64,000 bases of DNA. It comes from Geoalkalibacter subterraneus. GTDB taxonomy: Bacteria; Desulfobacterota; Desulfuromonadia; Desulfuromonadales; Geoalkalibacteraceae. A program made the translations under genes and the position numbers. The stretch is from assembly GCF_000827125.1 (NCBI RefSeq), contig NZ_CP010311.1, positions 3,121,001 through 3,185,000 of the forward strand. The letters run 5' to 3'. Shown piece after piece: positions 17,300 to 27,201 of this stretch. Numbering within the stretch: position 1 is the stretch's first letter; every line of letters starts with the position of its first letter. The notes beneath the pieces were generated by a model that saw only the letters and a list, made by a program, of their open reading frames with translations, was not told where the DNA came from and searched no databases.

Positions 17300-19393
17300 A
17301 TGCCGAACACCAATGGTTTCAGCGGCCCGCCCGAAGGCCCCATCGACCTCGAGCGGCTGCTACCGCAGGCCGCTGCCCGGATTCTCGAAGATGAAGATCC
17401 AGAGCTTTTCCGGACCTGGCTGGCCGGTCATCTGCCGGACTTCGCCCTGGGCGAAATGAAAAACGCCCCCGCTGATCTTTTCCGCGCCATGGCCGTACCC
17501 GTCAGCTACATGATCTGGAACGCAACTCCGCTGCCGGGCAACAACTTCCGCCCGCGCCCCCTTCCCAAACCCACCCGCAACGATCCCTGCCCTTGCGAAT
17601 CAGGGCACAAGTACAAAAAATGCTGCAGCAATGCGCCCCCTTTTCCCGTCCTCGACACCATGGTCATGTGGCCGCTGGTTCTGAGCAACCTGACATCTGA
17701 TCAGATCGAGCAGGCGGCCCGTCAAGGGATCCTGCCGCTGGAAGCGTTGGTCACCGCAGCGGCAGAAAGTCTGGAAAATGACCGTCCGTTACTTGCTATC
17801 GAGCTGCTGCGTCCCCATTTTGAAAAACCTATCAAAAAACCCAGCCCTGTGGACGACTTCGCCCTTCAACTTCTCTGCGATGCCTACGATGAATTCGGCC
17901 AGGCCGCCGAGAAACTCGAACTGCTGGCGCGCATCAGCCGGGAAACGACCAAATCCCCCCTGCGGGCCGGAGCCTGGCAACGGCTTACGGCAATCTACCT
18001 TGACAACGGTGACCTGGAAGGCGGTCGCGAGACCTTCGCCAACGCTCTGCGCGACGATCCCGGTTCACCGTCCTGCGCCATTCTCGAGATGCAGTTACTG
18101 GCCATAGAAGAGCGCTTCGACCAAATCTCAACCCGCGCCGATTTCTGGCTGCGCAAGCTGCAGCGCTCTCAGAACCCGCCGGAAACAATCGAACATATCA
18201 CCGAAATTCTTCAAGAACTGATCGACAACCCACATTACGCAGCAGTTTTGCTCGACGATCACCACCTCTTTAACGACAACGACCTTGATGACGATGAAGA
18301 GCTCGACGAAACCAGCCTGCGTCTGCTCGACTGGGTCGACCTTGCCATCGAACGCCCCTTGCCCAGCTACAGCACAGACGAAAATGCCCTCGACCTGGAA
18401 GATAAGGACGAAGTTGCCGGATACCTGGGCAGATTGGGCCTCTCCGGCAAAGAGCTTGATAAAGCGATGAAGCAAATTGAAGAACAGACGGAAGAAGGGC
18501 TGGCAAAAGAAGATCCTGAACAACTCGATCCCGAATCAAGCCTCGTTTTTCAACCGCCCCCTGAGATCGAAAAGCTCGAAGCGCAATGGCATGCCGTCAG
18601 CCAACTGGACAAACCGTTCGGCATCCAGAATTTCCCCGACCAGCACTGGGAGGGTTGGGAGCCCGAACAGGCCGAACCGTGGATCGGCTTTCTTGAGCAG
18701 CACCCGGAAGCCGCCGACAGTCTCGACATCCTCGACGACCTGGTGACGGCCTTCTTCCTCTATCCGGATATGCCGCAACCGGTCATGAGCCGCGAAGGCA
18801 TGGTGCCCCTGCTCAGACGCGCTGTCGCCATCATCGAGAAAAATCTCGTCGGCATAAAAGATTCCCGTCTGTTGTGGAACCGCCTCTCCAACCGCCCCGC
18901 CCTTCGCAGCCTCAACCGCCTTTATGCCGTGACAAGGTACGGTTTTGAGGATCTGCAAGAAGCAGATCGCCTCGCCGAATTTGTCTTTGAAATCAATCCT
19001 CATGACAATCATGGCCTGCGCCGCGAATATATAAACGACTTACTGCGCCGCGGGGAAAATGAGCGTGCCCTCGCCGTTACAGAGATGTTTCCCGATGATG
19101 TTTTTGTAGAGACCGTCTATGGAAAACTGCTCGCCCTGTATCGCCTCGGCCGACTTAAAAGCGCCCAACCGCTGGCCGAGGAGGCCATCGACGCTTATCC
19201 ACTGGTTGCCCCTTATCTGACTCGTGCTCGCATCAAAAAACCGCGAATGTCAGAATCCGGCATCCACATCGGCGGCAAAGACCAGGCCTGGCTTTACCGC
19301 GAAGAGATGCGCGAAACCTGGCAGCAGTCCCCCGGGGCGCTCGACTGGCTGAAAAAAATCATGAAGATCAAAGGAGTTCGGCTGCGGGGGTAG
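17300..19393 (+). CDS. SEC-C motif protein with TPR-like repeats
   Basis: This 697-residue protein carries a SEC-C zinc motif near residues 95-110 (RNDPCPCESGHKYKKCC), the same motif as at the SecA C-terminus. Helical repeats that look TPR-like follow (about 185-330 and 560-670). A very acidic stretch around 345-355 (NDNDLDDDEELDE) is notable. The ATG at 17300 after GGGGAGG was chosen over 17258, which has no ribosome site. The role is unknown; such proteins may act as adaptors. It stands alone, between the decayed mntA-hepT and the first AAA/nuclease gene. Confidence 0.8.
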   Translation: MPNTNGFSGPPEGPIDLERLLPQAAARILEDEDPELFRTWLAGHLPDFALGEMKNAPADLFRAMAVPVSYMIWNATPLPGNNFRPRPLPKPTRNDPCPCESGHKYKKCCSNAPPFPVLDTMVMWPLVLSNLTSDQIEQAARQGILPLEALVTAAAESLENDRPLLAIELLRPHFEKPIKKPSPVDDFALQLLCDAYDEFGQAAEKLELLARISRETTKSPLRAGAWQRLTAIYLDNGDLEGGRETFANALRDDPGSPSCAILEMQLLAIEERFDQISTRADFWLRKLQRSQNPPETIEHITEILQELIDNPHYAAVLLDDHHLFNDNDLDDDEELDETSLRLLDWVDLAIERPLPSYSTDENALDLEDKDEVAGYLGRLGLSGKELDKAMKQIEEQTEEGLAKEDPEQLDPESSLVFQPPPEIEKLEAQWHAVSQLDKPFGIQNFPDQHWEGWEPEQAEPWIGFLEQHPEAADSLDILDDLVTAFFLYPDMPQPVMSREGMVPLLRRAVAIIEKNLVGIKDSRLLWNRLSNRPALRSLNRLYAVTRYGFEDLQEADRLAEFVFEINPHDNHGLRREYINDLLRRGENERALAVTEMFPDDVFVETVYGKLLALYRLGRLKSAQPLAEEAIDAYPLVAPYLTRARIKKPRMSESGIHIGGKDQAWLYREEMRETWQQSPGALDWLKKIMKIKGVRLRG

Positions 19394-19522
19394 GCTAAAC
19401 ACGCCTGATCCCGTCATGCTGCTTGGCAGAATGACGCCCCCAGCCATTGCAGAGTGCCTGGGGAAAGGCTAGTATTGCTTTGTTGCTTAGCTCCGCTTTG
19501 TATCACCCCGGAGGCATAGGAA

Positions 19523-21058
19523 ATGGCCCAACTGAAAAAACTCCCCATCGGAATCCAGACCTTCTCCCAGATCCGCGAAGAACAGTATCTGTATCTGGAT
19601 AAAACGCCCCAGATCAAACAGATGGTGGATGAGGGAAAATACTATTTTCTTTCGCGGCCCAGGAGGTTCGGCAAGAGCATGCTGGTCAGCACCCTGCAGG
19701 CGCTGTTCGAGGGGCGCAGGGAATTGTTCACGGGGCTGTATATCGAAGACAAGTGGGACTGGGGCAAAACATATCCTGTCATAAAAATAAGCTTTGGCGG
19801 GGTTGCGCGTGATGCTGACGCGATGCGCCGCATGGTTGCAAGTATCATGCAGTCCAACCAGAAGCGCCTCGGAATTCAATGCCGCAATCCTGAATACGGC
19901 GGAGTGTGCCTTAAGGAGATGATCGAACAGGCGCATGAAAAATACGGCCGCAAAGTGGTTATTCTTGTCGACGAATACGACAAACTGATTGTCGACAACC
20001 TGGATCAGCCGAAAATCGCCAGACAGGGGCGGGAAATTCTTAGGGATTTGTACACCACCATCAAGGACAGCGATGAATATGTCCAGTTTGCCTTTCTGAC
20101 CGGAGTCAGCAAGTTCAGCAAGGTGTCAGTCTTCAGTGGCTTGAATAACCTTGAAGATATCACTTTGAACCCCACCTTTGCCACTATTTGCGGCTATACC
20201 CAGCACGATCTGGAAACCAGTTTTGCCGATCATCTTGACGGAGTGGATATGGACCAGGTGCGTGAGTGGTACAACGGATATAATTTCCTGGGCGATAAAG
20301 TTTATAATCCGTTTGATATTCTGTTGTTTATTAAAAATGGTCAGGTATTCGACAACTATTGGTTCGCCACCGGCACTCCCACCTTCCTGATCAAGTTGAT
20401 TGAGAAGAACACCTATTTCATTCCCCAGTTAGATCATCTGCGGGTGAGCAAAAGCCTCATTGACAGCTACGACATAGAAAACATGAAGCTGGAGCCTCTC
20501 CTTTTTCAGTCAGGGTATTTGAGTATCAAGGAGCAAAGGCAGCTCAGTTACGGCATCGAATACATCCTGGGCTTTCCCAACAAAGAAGTGGCCATCTCCT
20601 TTAACGACCATGTCGCCGCCGCTCTGACTGAGGCCAACACGGCGCAGGCCAAGGGGAAGTTATATGACAGCCTTGCACAGGCTGACCTCGACCAGCTTGA
20701 ACAAACCTTGATGGCGCTGTTTGCCGCCATCCCCCATACCAACTACACCCGCAACACGATAAGCGCCTATGAGGGCTACTACGCCAGCGTTGTCTATGCC
20801 TACCTTGCCAGCCTCGGCCTTCAGCTGATCCCCGAAGATGTCACCAGCACCGGGCGCATCGACCTGACCATCAGGATGAACAACATCACCTATATTTTGG
20901 AGTTTAAAGTGGATGGTCAGGGCAACGCCCTGAAGCAGATCAAAGAAAAAGGCTACCACCAGAAATACCAGAGACCGGATACCGACACCTACCTCATCGG
21001 TATCGACTTCGACTCCGGCAAGCGTAATATCTCAACATTTGAATGGGAGAAGGTGTAG
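19523..21058 (+). CDS. AAA-ATPase-like / PD-(D/E)XK nuclease protein, copy A
   Basis: The 511-residue protein has an N-terminal AAA-ATPase-like domain. Its P-loop is degenerate (RPRRFGKSML near residue 48) and the Walker B is VILVDEYDKLI near 150. A C-terminal PD-(D/E)XK nuclease-like domain (DUF1703/PDDEXK_9) carries GRIDLTIR near 450 and the catalytic ILEFKVDG. The family is often multi-copy in anaerobes and its function is not settled. This is the most divergent of seven copies in the window. It converges with copy B, about 96 bp apart. A genome-defence or mobile role is an inference. Confidence 0.85.
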   Translation: MAQLKKLPIGIQTFSQIREEQYLYLDKTPQIKQMVDEGKYYFLSRPRRFGKSMLVSTLQALFEGRRELFTGLYIEDKWDWGKTYPVIKISFGGVARDADAMRRMVASIMQSNQKRLGIQCRNPEYGGVCLKEMIEQAHEKYGRKVVILVDEYDKLIVDNLDQPKIARQGREILRDLYTTIKDSDEYVQFAFLTGVSKFSKVSVFSGLNNLEDITLNPTFATICGYTQHDLETSFADHLDGVDMDQVREWYNGYNFLGDKVYNPFDILLFIKNGQVFDNYWFATGTPTFLIKLIEKNTYFIPQLDHLRVSKSLIDSYDIENMKLEPLLFQSGYLSIKEQRQLSYGIEYILGFPNKEVAISFNDHVAAALTEANTAQAKGKLYDSLAQADLDQLEQTLMALFAAIPHTNYTRNTISAYEGYYASVVYAYLASLGLQLIPEDVTSTGRIDLTIRMNNITYILEFKVDGQGNALKQIKEKGYHQKYQRPDTDTYLIGIDFDSGKRNISTFEWEKV

Positions 21059-21154
21059 CTTTTCGGTGCCCCCACCCCAACCCTCCCCCGCTGGGAGATG
21101 GAGTTTCTTTTAAACGTGCAGCAGAACAAAAGGAGCGAAACAAGGCGGACCTGG

Positions 21155-22696
21155 CTATACCTTTTCCCAGGCAAAGCGGGTGATGTTTCGAGTGGTCGAG
21201 TCGAAGTCGATTCCTATCAGGATAATCTCTTTGCCGGCACCCTGATACTTCTGCTGATAATTGCGCTCTTTGACCTGCGCCAGGGCATCGCCGCTGCCGT
21301 CGACTTTGAATTCCAGGATGTAAATGGCGTTTTCCATGCGGACGGTCAGATCAATGCGCCCTTTGCTGGTGACATCTTCGGCGGTGAGGTCAAGACCCAG
21401 ACTGGCCAGATAAGCGTAGATGACACTGGCGTAGTACCCCTCGTAGCTGCCGATCGTGTTGTTAACGTAATTGTGGTAGGGAATGGAGGCGAACAGCGCC
21501 TTGAGGGTCTGTTCAAAACCGTCCATATCCGCCGCAGTCAGTGTCTGAAAAATCTCAGACTGATAGCGGGTTTTCTCCGCCTGCTGTCCGGTCAGGTAAC
21601 TTAAGATATGCTCGTTGAAGGAATAGCGCGTCTCCAGATTGGGAAAACACAGCTGATACATGGTGATGGCCCCAACCTGGGTTTGTTCCTTGATGGTCAG
21701 ATACCCGGTCTGAAACATGATCGGTTCCAGCTGAATGTTCTCAATATCATAGCTGTCGATCAAGCCTTCACTGACCATGAGGTTGTCAAGCTTCGGGACA
21801 TAGTAGCTGTTCTGATGGATCATCTTGATCAGGAAACTGGGAGTGCCCGTGGAAAACCAGTAGTTTTTGAATTGCCGACCATTTTTGAGAAACAGCAGGA
21901 TGTCATAGGGGTTGTAAACGGCCTCGCCCAGGAAGTTATAGCCGTTATACCACTGGCGCACCTTGGCCCGGTCAACGCCTTCCAGGTGCGCGGCAAAGGT
22001 CGTGTCAAGGTCATGTTCCGTATAACCACAGAGGGTGGCGTAATCAGGGTTCAGACTGATATCTTCAAGGTTGTTCAATCCGCTGAAGATCGAGACCTTG
22101 CTGAACTTGCTGACCCCGGTCAGAAAAGCGAACTTGATGAAAGCATCACTGTCCTTGATAATGGAATACAGGTCTCGCAGAACTTCACGCCCCTGCTTGG
22201 CCACCTCGATCTGATCGAGGTTATCGACGATCAACTTGTCGTACTCGTCTACCAGCACGACGACCTTCTGGCCGTATTTCTGGTGGGCATCCCGGATAAG
22301 CTGCTTAAAACAGCCTCCGATATCTTGCGGATCGCCGCAGGGGATATCTAATCGTCGCTGATTTTCTTCAAGGATATTGCCCACATCCTGCTTCATATCC
22401 TCCAGGCTGCGGGCCACGCCACCGAAACTGATCTTGATGACGGGATAGCGGGTGTCCCAACCCCACTTGTCTTCAATATCAAGCCCGTTGAACAGCTCTC
22501 TTTGGCCTTCAAACAGCGCCTGCAGAGTGGAGAGCAGCAAACTTTTGCCGAAGCGCCGGGGGCGGGAGAGGAAATAATACTTCCCTTCAGTGGCCAGACG
22601 AAGGACCAGCGGCGTTTTATCTACATACGCATATTCTTCTTCGCGAATTTCACTGAAAGTCTGAATCCCGATGGGGAGTTTGGCAAGCTGGGTCAT
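21155..22696 (-). CDS. AAA-ATPase-like / PD-(D/E)XK nuclease protein, copy B
   Basis: This 513-residue protein has the same layout as copy A: RPRRFGKSLL, VVVLVDEYDKLI, then GRIDLTV and YILEFKVDG at the C-terminus. It differs from copy C by only a few residues, and the identity extends upstream through the ribosome site (GGAGGG) and about 100 bp of leader. B and C lie in direct orientation on either side of the intact hepT-mntA pair, which suggests a recent segmental duplication. Confidence 0.85.
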   Translation of the reverse strand: MTQLAKLPIGIQTFSEIREEEYAYVDKTPLVLRLATEGKYYFLSRPRRFGKSLLLSTLQALFEGQRELFNGLDIEDKWGWDTRYPVIKISFGGVARSLEDMKQDVGNILEENQRRLDIPCGDPQDIGGCFKQLIRDAHQKYGQKVVVLVDEYDKLIVDNLDQIEVAKQGREVLRDLYSIIKDSDAFIKFAFLTGVSKFSKVSIFSGLNNLEDISLNPDYATLCGYTEHDLDTTFAAHLEGVDRAKVRQWYNGYNFLGEAVYNPYDILLFLKNGRQFKNYWFSTGTPSFLIKMIHQNSYYVPKLDNLMVSEGLIDSYDIENIQLEPIMFQTGYLTIKEQTQVGAITMYQLCFPNLETRYSFNEHILSYLTGQQAEKTRYQSEIFQTLTAADMDGFEQTLKALFASIPYHNYVNNTIGSYEGYYASVIYAYLASLGLDLTAEDVTSKGRIDLTVRMENAIYILEFKVDGSGDALAQVKERNYQQKYQGAGKEIILIGIDFDSTTRNITRFAWEKV

Positions 22697-22929
22697 ACAT
22701 CCCTCCTGAAAATAGCCGTATCGGAAAGAGTGATCCCGGCACGAGCAACTTTCCTATCTTACCTGTTTGATCCAGCAGGTCAAAGGATGTTCTCCCAGCC
22801 TCCTTCATCCATGAGGAGGCTGCCGGTGAGCAAAGCGATCCGCATCGTTTCAAAATAGGCAGGATATTACATGCTCGAAGAGTTTAAGCAACAATTAAGC
22901 ATGTCCCCATTTATGGACAATGACCTGAT

Positions 22930-23340
22930 TCACGCCATTCGAGTCAGAACTTCACAGAAGCGACGAAAATCCTGCAGGCCCTCTTCCAATATGCTTTTCA
23001 CAATTTCCAGGTTCAACTTCTGATAGTCATGCACTGCAATATTGCGGAAACCGACCATAGCCTGCAGACGCACAGATAATTCACCATCGAGCACCCCCGC
23101 TTTTTCCAGCAGGGCGAACGACTCGCGACTCTCCTGGGGAAGACCCAATCTCCTCACACGCACTAGGTGCATCGCCGCATCAATCGCTGCTTCGCAGGCA
23201 CGAAGCAGGTTCAGAACGATGGCGTCCTGGCGGGTAAAATTCGTCTCGAGTTCATCCTCATGGCCGGCGTATTCCTCCTGAACCCGCCCCATACAACGCT
23301 CGATGACTGAAACCTTGTTGAGTAGAACATCATCCGCCAT
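22930..23340 (-). CDS. hepT: HepT RNase toxin (HEPN domain)
   Basis: The 136-residue HEPN protein keeps the RX4HXY motif as RNIAVHDY near residue 100, the active site of HepT RNases. In the characterised type VII system, MntA adds AMP units to the motif tyrosine and silences the toxin. The ATG at 23340 was chosen because it overlaps the mntA end by 11 bp, the usual arrangement; a longer reading to 23391 lies inside mntA. It pairs with the upstream nucleotidyltransferase gene. Confidence 0.88.
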   Translation of the reverse strand: MADDVLLNKVSVIERCMGRVQEEYAGHEDELETNFTRQDAIVLNLLRACEAAIDAAMHLVRVRRLGLPQESRESFALLEKAGVLDGELSVRLQAMVGFRNIAVHDYQKLNLEIVKSILEEGLQDFRRFCEVLTRMA

Positions 23341-23725
23341 AGATATTTCCCCGCTCTCGGATATCCTGCAAAATCCACCGCCGTTCTTCATTCAGCCGCG
23401 CATAGGATGAAAAGACATAATCCGCATATGTTTCGACGCGCACCTCATCGGCGCACCAGATGCGCCTGCCATGGGCGATCACCTGCATGCGAAAAACCGT
23501 TGTCGCCTGCGCCAGGTCGATCAAGTCCACCTCCCGGCCGAACATGGTCGCCATTTCCTGCGCCAGTCTCCAGCGCTTCACGTGACTGGGGGAAGCCTCA
23601 GCCAGAAAGGCGATATCAAGGTCACTCTCCAGGCGCTCTGCGTCTGTACCGAAGCTGCCAAACCGATACACCGCCAGCAGATCCGGCACAGCTTCCCGCA
23701 GGCATTGGACAATCATGTGGTCCAT
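23330..23725 (-). CDS. mntA: MntA nucleotidyltransferase antitoxin
   Basis: The 131-residue protein carries the minimal nucleotidyltransferase signature GSX10DXD (GSFGT near residue 24, SDLDIAF near 36). It should AMPylate its HepT partner and neutralise it. The gene overlaps hepT by 11 bp. The leader (CTGAATGTCAGAATAAA) is shared with the decayed copy at 17037, showing that the two loci are paralogous duplicates. Confidence 0.88.
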   Translation of the reverse strand: MDHMIVQCLREAVPDLLAVYRFGSFGTDAERLESDLDIAFLAEASPSHVKRWRLAQEMATMFGREVDLIDLAQATTVFRMQVIAHGRRIWCADEVRVETYADYVFSSYARLNEERRWILQDIRERGNIYGG

Positions 23726-23883
23726 AGCTTTGGCCTTCTCTCCAGAAAGGTCTGAATGTCAGAATAAATGGCCTTTACCTTCGCAGAACAAAAAGGCCAG
23801 CAGACAATGAACGTATTTGCTTACTTGATAAATTGCTGAGTTTTGAACACCCTGGAACTTGATATTTAAAGTTCCGGATTTTG

Positions 23884-25425
23884 CTATACCTTTTCCCAGG
23901 CAAAGCGGGTGATGTTTCGAGTGGTCGAGTCAAAGTCGATTCCGATCAGGATAATCTCTTTGCCGGCACTCTGATACTTCTGCTGATAGTTGCGCTCTCT
24001 GACCTGCGCCAGGGCATCGCCGCTGCCGTCGACTTTGAATTCCAGGATGTAAATGGCGTTTTCCATGCGGACGGTCAGATCAATGCGCCCTTTGCTGGTG
24101 ACATCTTCGGCGGTGAGGTCAAGACCCAGACTGGCCAGATAAGCGTAGATGACACTGGCGTAGTACCCCTCGTAGCTGCCGATCGTGTTGTTAACGTAAT
24201 TGTGGTAGGGAATGGAGGCGAACAGCGCCTTGAGGGTCTGTTCAAAACCGTCCATATCCGCCGCAGTCAGTGTCTGAAAAATCTCAGACTGATAGCGGGT
24301 TTTCTCCGCCTGCTGTCCGGTCAGGTAACTTAAGATATGCTCGTTGAAGGAATAGCGCGTCTCCAGATTGGGAAAACACAGCTGATACATGGTGATGGCC
24401 CCAACCTGGGTTTGTTCCTTGATGGTCAGATACCCGGTCTGAAACATGATCGGTTCCAGCTGAATGTTCTCAATATCATAGCTGTCGATCAAGCCTTCAC
24501 TGACCATGAGGTTGTCAAGCTTCGGGACATAGTAGCTGTTCTGATGGATCATCTTGATCAGGAAACTGGGAGTGCCCGTGGAAAACCAGTAGTTTTTGAA
24601 TTGCCGACCATTTTTGAGAAACAGCAGGATGTCATAGGGGTTGTAAACGGCCTCGCCCAGGAAGTTATAACCGTTATACCACTGGCGCACCTTGGCCCGG
24701 TCAACGCCTTCCAGGTGCGCGGCAAAGGTCGTGTCAAGGTCATGTTCCGTATAACCACAGAGGGTGGCGTAATCAGGGTTCAGACTGATATCTTCAAGGT
24801 TGTTCAATCCACTGAAAATCGAGACCTTGCTGAACTTGCTGACCCCGGTCAGAAAAGCGAACTTGATGAAAGCATCACTGTCCTTGATAATGGAATACAG
24901 GTCGCGCAGAACTTCACGCCCCTGCTTGGCCACCTCGATCTGATCGAGGTTATCGACGATCAACTTGTCGTACTCGTCTACCAGCACGACGACCTTCTGG
25001 CCGTATTTCTGGTGGGCATCCCGGATAAGCTGCTTAAAACAGCCTCCGATATCTTGCGGATCGCCGCAGGGGATATCTAATCGTCGCTGATTTTCTTCCA
25101 GGATATTGCCCACATCCTGCTTCATATCCTCCAGGCTGCGAGCCACGCCACCGAAACTGATCTTGATGACGGGATAAACGGTGTCCCAACCCCACTTGTC
25201 TTCAATATCAAGCCCGTTAAACAGCTCTCTTTGGCCTTCAAACAGCGCCTGCAGAGTGGAGAGCAGCAGACTTTTGCCGAAGCGCCGGGGGCGGGAGAGG
25301 AAATAATACTTCCCTTCAGTGGCCAAACGAAGGACCAGCGGCGTTTTATCTACATACGCATATTCTTCTTCGCGAATTTCACTGAAAGTCTGAATCCCGA
25401 TGGGGAGTTTGGCAAGCTGAGTCAT
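23884..25425 (-). CDS. AAA-ATPase-like / PD-(D/E)XK nuclease protein, copy C
   Basis: The 513-residue product is nearly identical to copy B; the differences seen are single substitutions such as DTVYPVIK for DTRYPVIK and QVRERN for QVKERN. It has the same P-loop-like RPRRFGKSLL, Walker B and EFK nuclease motif. The leader contains a CCGTGCCG/CGGCACGG hairpin where B has a decayed version. Located between mntA and a second HEPN/MNT pair. Confidence 0.85.
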   Translation of the reverse strand: MTQLAKLPIGIQTFSEIREEEYAYVDKTPLVLRLATEGKYYFLSRPRRFGKSLLLSTLQALFEGQRELFNGLDIEDKWGWDTVYPVIKISFGGVARSLEDMKQDVGNILEENQRRLDIPCGDPQDIGGCFKQLIRDAHQKYGQKVVVLVDEYDKLIVDNLDQIEVAKQGREVLRDLYSIIKDSDAFIKFAFLTGVSKFSKVSIFSGLNNLEDISLNPDYATLCGYTEHDLDTTFAAHLEGVDRAKVRQWYNGYNFLGEAVYNPYDILLFLKNGRQFKNYWFSTGTPSFLIKMIHQNSYYVPKLDNLMVSEGLIDSYDIENIQLEPIMFQTGYLTIKEQTQVGAITMYQLCFPNLETRYSFNEHILSYLTGQQAEKTRYQSEIFQTLTAADMDGFEQTLKALFASIPYHNYVNNTIGSYEGYYASVIYAYLASLGLDLTAEDVTSKGRIDLTVRMENAIYILEFKVDGSGDALAQVRERNYQQKYQSAGKEIILIGIDFDSTTRNITRFAWEKV

Positions 25426-25528
25426 ACATCCCTCCTGAAAATAGCCGTGCCGGATAAAGCGGTTTCGGCACGGTCATATTTCCTATCTTACCTGTTTGAT
25501 GGAGCAGGTCAAAGGATGTTCTACAAGC

Positions 25529-25843
25529 TCACTCCTCCCCTTTCTGCACAACAACATAATTCTTTTTGATCACCTGCCGGAACCGCTCCCCCGTGGTCGA
25601 CCAGTCGAGGACGTCAACCTTGAAAGGCAGATCGGATTCGGTGAAAGCTTCTTTCAGTTCCGCCATCCGGCCCGCATCAAGAGGGCTTTCGGTCACAATC
25701 ACAAGATCAAGATCTGAAAAAGGCTTCAGATTTTCGCCGTGAACACGTGATCCGAATGCCCACACATCCAGCTCCGGCACATATTCCCTCAAAATATTGA
25801 GAACAATCTCCTGTTCGGCAGGGCGTAGCTTGAGGTCACGCAT
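25529..25843 (-). CDS. MNT nucleotidyltransferase (HI0073-like antitoxin)
   Basis: The 104-residue protein has the minimal nucleotidyltransferase motif (FGSRVHGENLKPFSDLDLVI near residues 30-50) and the later DVLDW acidic strand. It overlaps the upstream HEPN gene by 8 bp, the typical HI0073/HI0074 arrangement. It probably modifies and silences that partner. The sequence is unrelated in detail to the MntA copies above. Confidence 0.85.
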   Translation of the reverse strand: MRDLKLRPAEQEIVLNILREYVPELDVWAFGSRVHGENLKPFSDLDLVIVTESPLDAGRMAELKEAFTESDLPFKVDVLDWSTTGERFRQVIKKNYVVVQKGEE

Positions 25844-26255
25844 TGCGTCGCTTCAGCTCATCGCGAAGAAAATGCATCTCTGCAACAAAATCATCGAGTA
25901 CCGCCAGCACTTCCTCGGCCTTGGCTTCATTGTAAGTGTGGCTGGTCATATTGCGCTTTTCCCTGAAAATTCGATATTGGCGGACTTGCCGGACCAGCCC
26001 CGCCTCGGCACCTGTGCGCACCATGTCCATAAAGGCCATAGCGCGAATTTCCGCAGGATTGGGCGTTATCTGCTCCAGCTGCCGGCGTAGCATTTTCGTA
26101 CCGAGCTCGTAACTGAATTCGAACGCCTGAATCGTTGCCGCACGGAATTGTTCACGCAGGCCTTCATCGCTTTCAGCCAGATCGGAATGAAGGTATTCCA
26201 AACTGCGCTCAAGCTGTGAAAGGGCTTTTTCAAATGGCGAAATGTCGAGTTTCAT
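25836..26255 (-). CDS. HEPN protein of the HI0074 type (putative toxin)
   Basis: The 139-residue helical protein resembles HI0074-type nucleotidyltransferase substrate-binding proteins. It contains RNMTSHTY near residue 101, which fits the RX4HXY motif of HEPN RNases. It precedes and overlaps the HI0073-like gene. The likely role is a toxin kept silent by its partner. The known family was first described as a substrate-binding subunit, so the toxin reading is an inference from the motif. Confidence 0.82.
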   Translation of the reverse strand: MKLDISPFEKALSQLERSLEYLHSDLAESDEGLREQFRAATIQAFEFSYELGTKMLRRQLEQITPNPAEIRAMAFMDMVRTGAEAGLVRQVRQYRIFREKRNMTSHTYNEAKAEEVLAVLDDFVAEMHFLRDELKRRNA

Positions 26256-26291
26256 TTTTTCCCATCAAAACCAGAAGCTATTTGGCAGCCA

Positions 26292-26618
26292 TCATGCCGC
26301 TTCAAGGATTTCTCCTTCTTTTCGGGCAATCTCGATGATCACACTTGAATCATCTTCCCGCCACTGCCGGGAGCCACACGGGATCGGCTCAATGCGACTG
26401 TCCACTCGCGCGGTGAGTCGCCAGAGCAAATTCACTGCACTGCGGTCCTGAAGTGAATCAAAACTTGGGGAAACGATGAGAAGATCAATATCGCTCCACT
26501 CATGAGTCCCCCCTTTGACCTGCGAACCAAAGGCGACCGCAAATTCTATTTCTATCCCGGCATCCTTGACTGCGTTCAGGTATTTTATGACTGCATCTCG
26601 AACATCCGGCTTAAGCAT
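26292..26618 (-). CDS. MNT-domain nucleotidyltransferase
   Basis: This 108-residue protein has FGSQVKGGTHEWSDIDLLIV near residue 31, matching the GSX10DXD class. It overlaps the upstream HEPN gene by 34 bp. It belongs to a third subtype of MNT partner, distinct from those at 23330 and 25529. Probably the antitoxin or modifying half of the pair. Confidence 0.82.
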   Translation of the reverse strand: MLKPDVRDAVIKYLNAVKDAGIEIEFAVAFGSQVKGGTHEWSDIDLLIVSPSFDSLQDRSAVNLLWRLTARVDSRIEPIPCGSRQWREDDSSVIIEIARKEGEILEAA

Positions 26619-26977
26619 TCATGCAACTCCTTGATTTTTTGGAGATATTCTTCGGCCTCTCGCTGAGTTGGCAGCGGCAACTGTACTCCGGGATAGCGCC
26701 CCTCGATGTTGAACGAATTGACTTCAGCAAGAAAATCGCGTTGCTTCTGCTCAAGGCTGAGATCTGCAATCTCTGCAAGTCTTAGCAAATTGTGGATAGG
26801 TGGAGCAATTTGATTTTTGAATCTGCACACGTGGGCTTTCAAGATCTTTTCCAAAGCCAAATGAGCAAAAAAAAGCCCGTGGCGAACATGCCCCTGCATG
26901 ACAAGATCGGTCGCAGCTCCCAAATCTTCAACGGCCCCGTTTCGCCAGTACGTTATCTGCTTTTCGATATTCAACAT
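26585..26977 (-). CDS. HEPN-domain protein (putative toxin)
   Basis: The 130-residue helical protein contains RHGLFFAHLALEKILKAHV near residue 32, the classic HEPN first-helix pattern. An Rx6H spacing is present in place of the RX4HXY of HepT. It is the first gene of the pair and overlaps the MNT gene by 34 bp. A function as RNase toxin is plausible, but the active site is less certain than in the other pairs. Confidence 0.8.
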   Translation of the reverse strand: MLNIEKQITYWRNGAVEDLGAATDLVMQGHVRHGLFFAHLALEKILKAHVCRFKNQIAPPIHNLLRLAEIADLSLEQKQRDFLAEVNSFNIEGRYPGVQLPLPTQREAEEYLQKIKELHECLSRMFEMQS

Positions 26978-27201
26978 AGTGTTGATTTTATTCCATTTTT
27001 CAGCGAAAGCAAGGGAAAGTCGATGAAAACCTGATAGCGGCGCCTGGCGTCAAAAAGCTGCGGAGAAAAAACAATCCTCCTTACTGGAGCCTTCGGGTCG
27101 GCGGGTTCTTGACCCCACTCTGCCTCTGATATACATTTGAAAAAAATTGAGCGATGGTACCATATGCGCCAATTATATGAAAATCCTGGTTTTCTGGTGA
27201 G

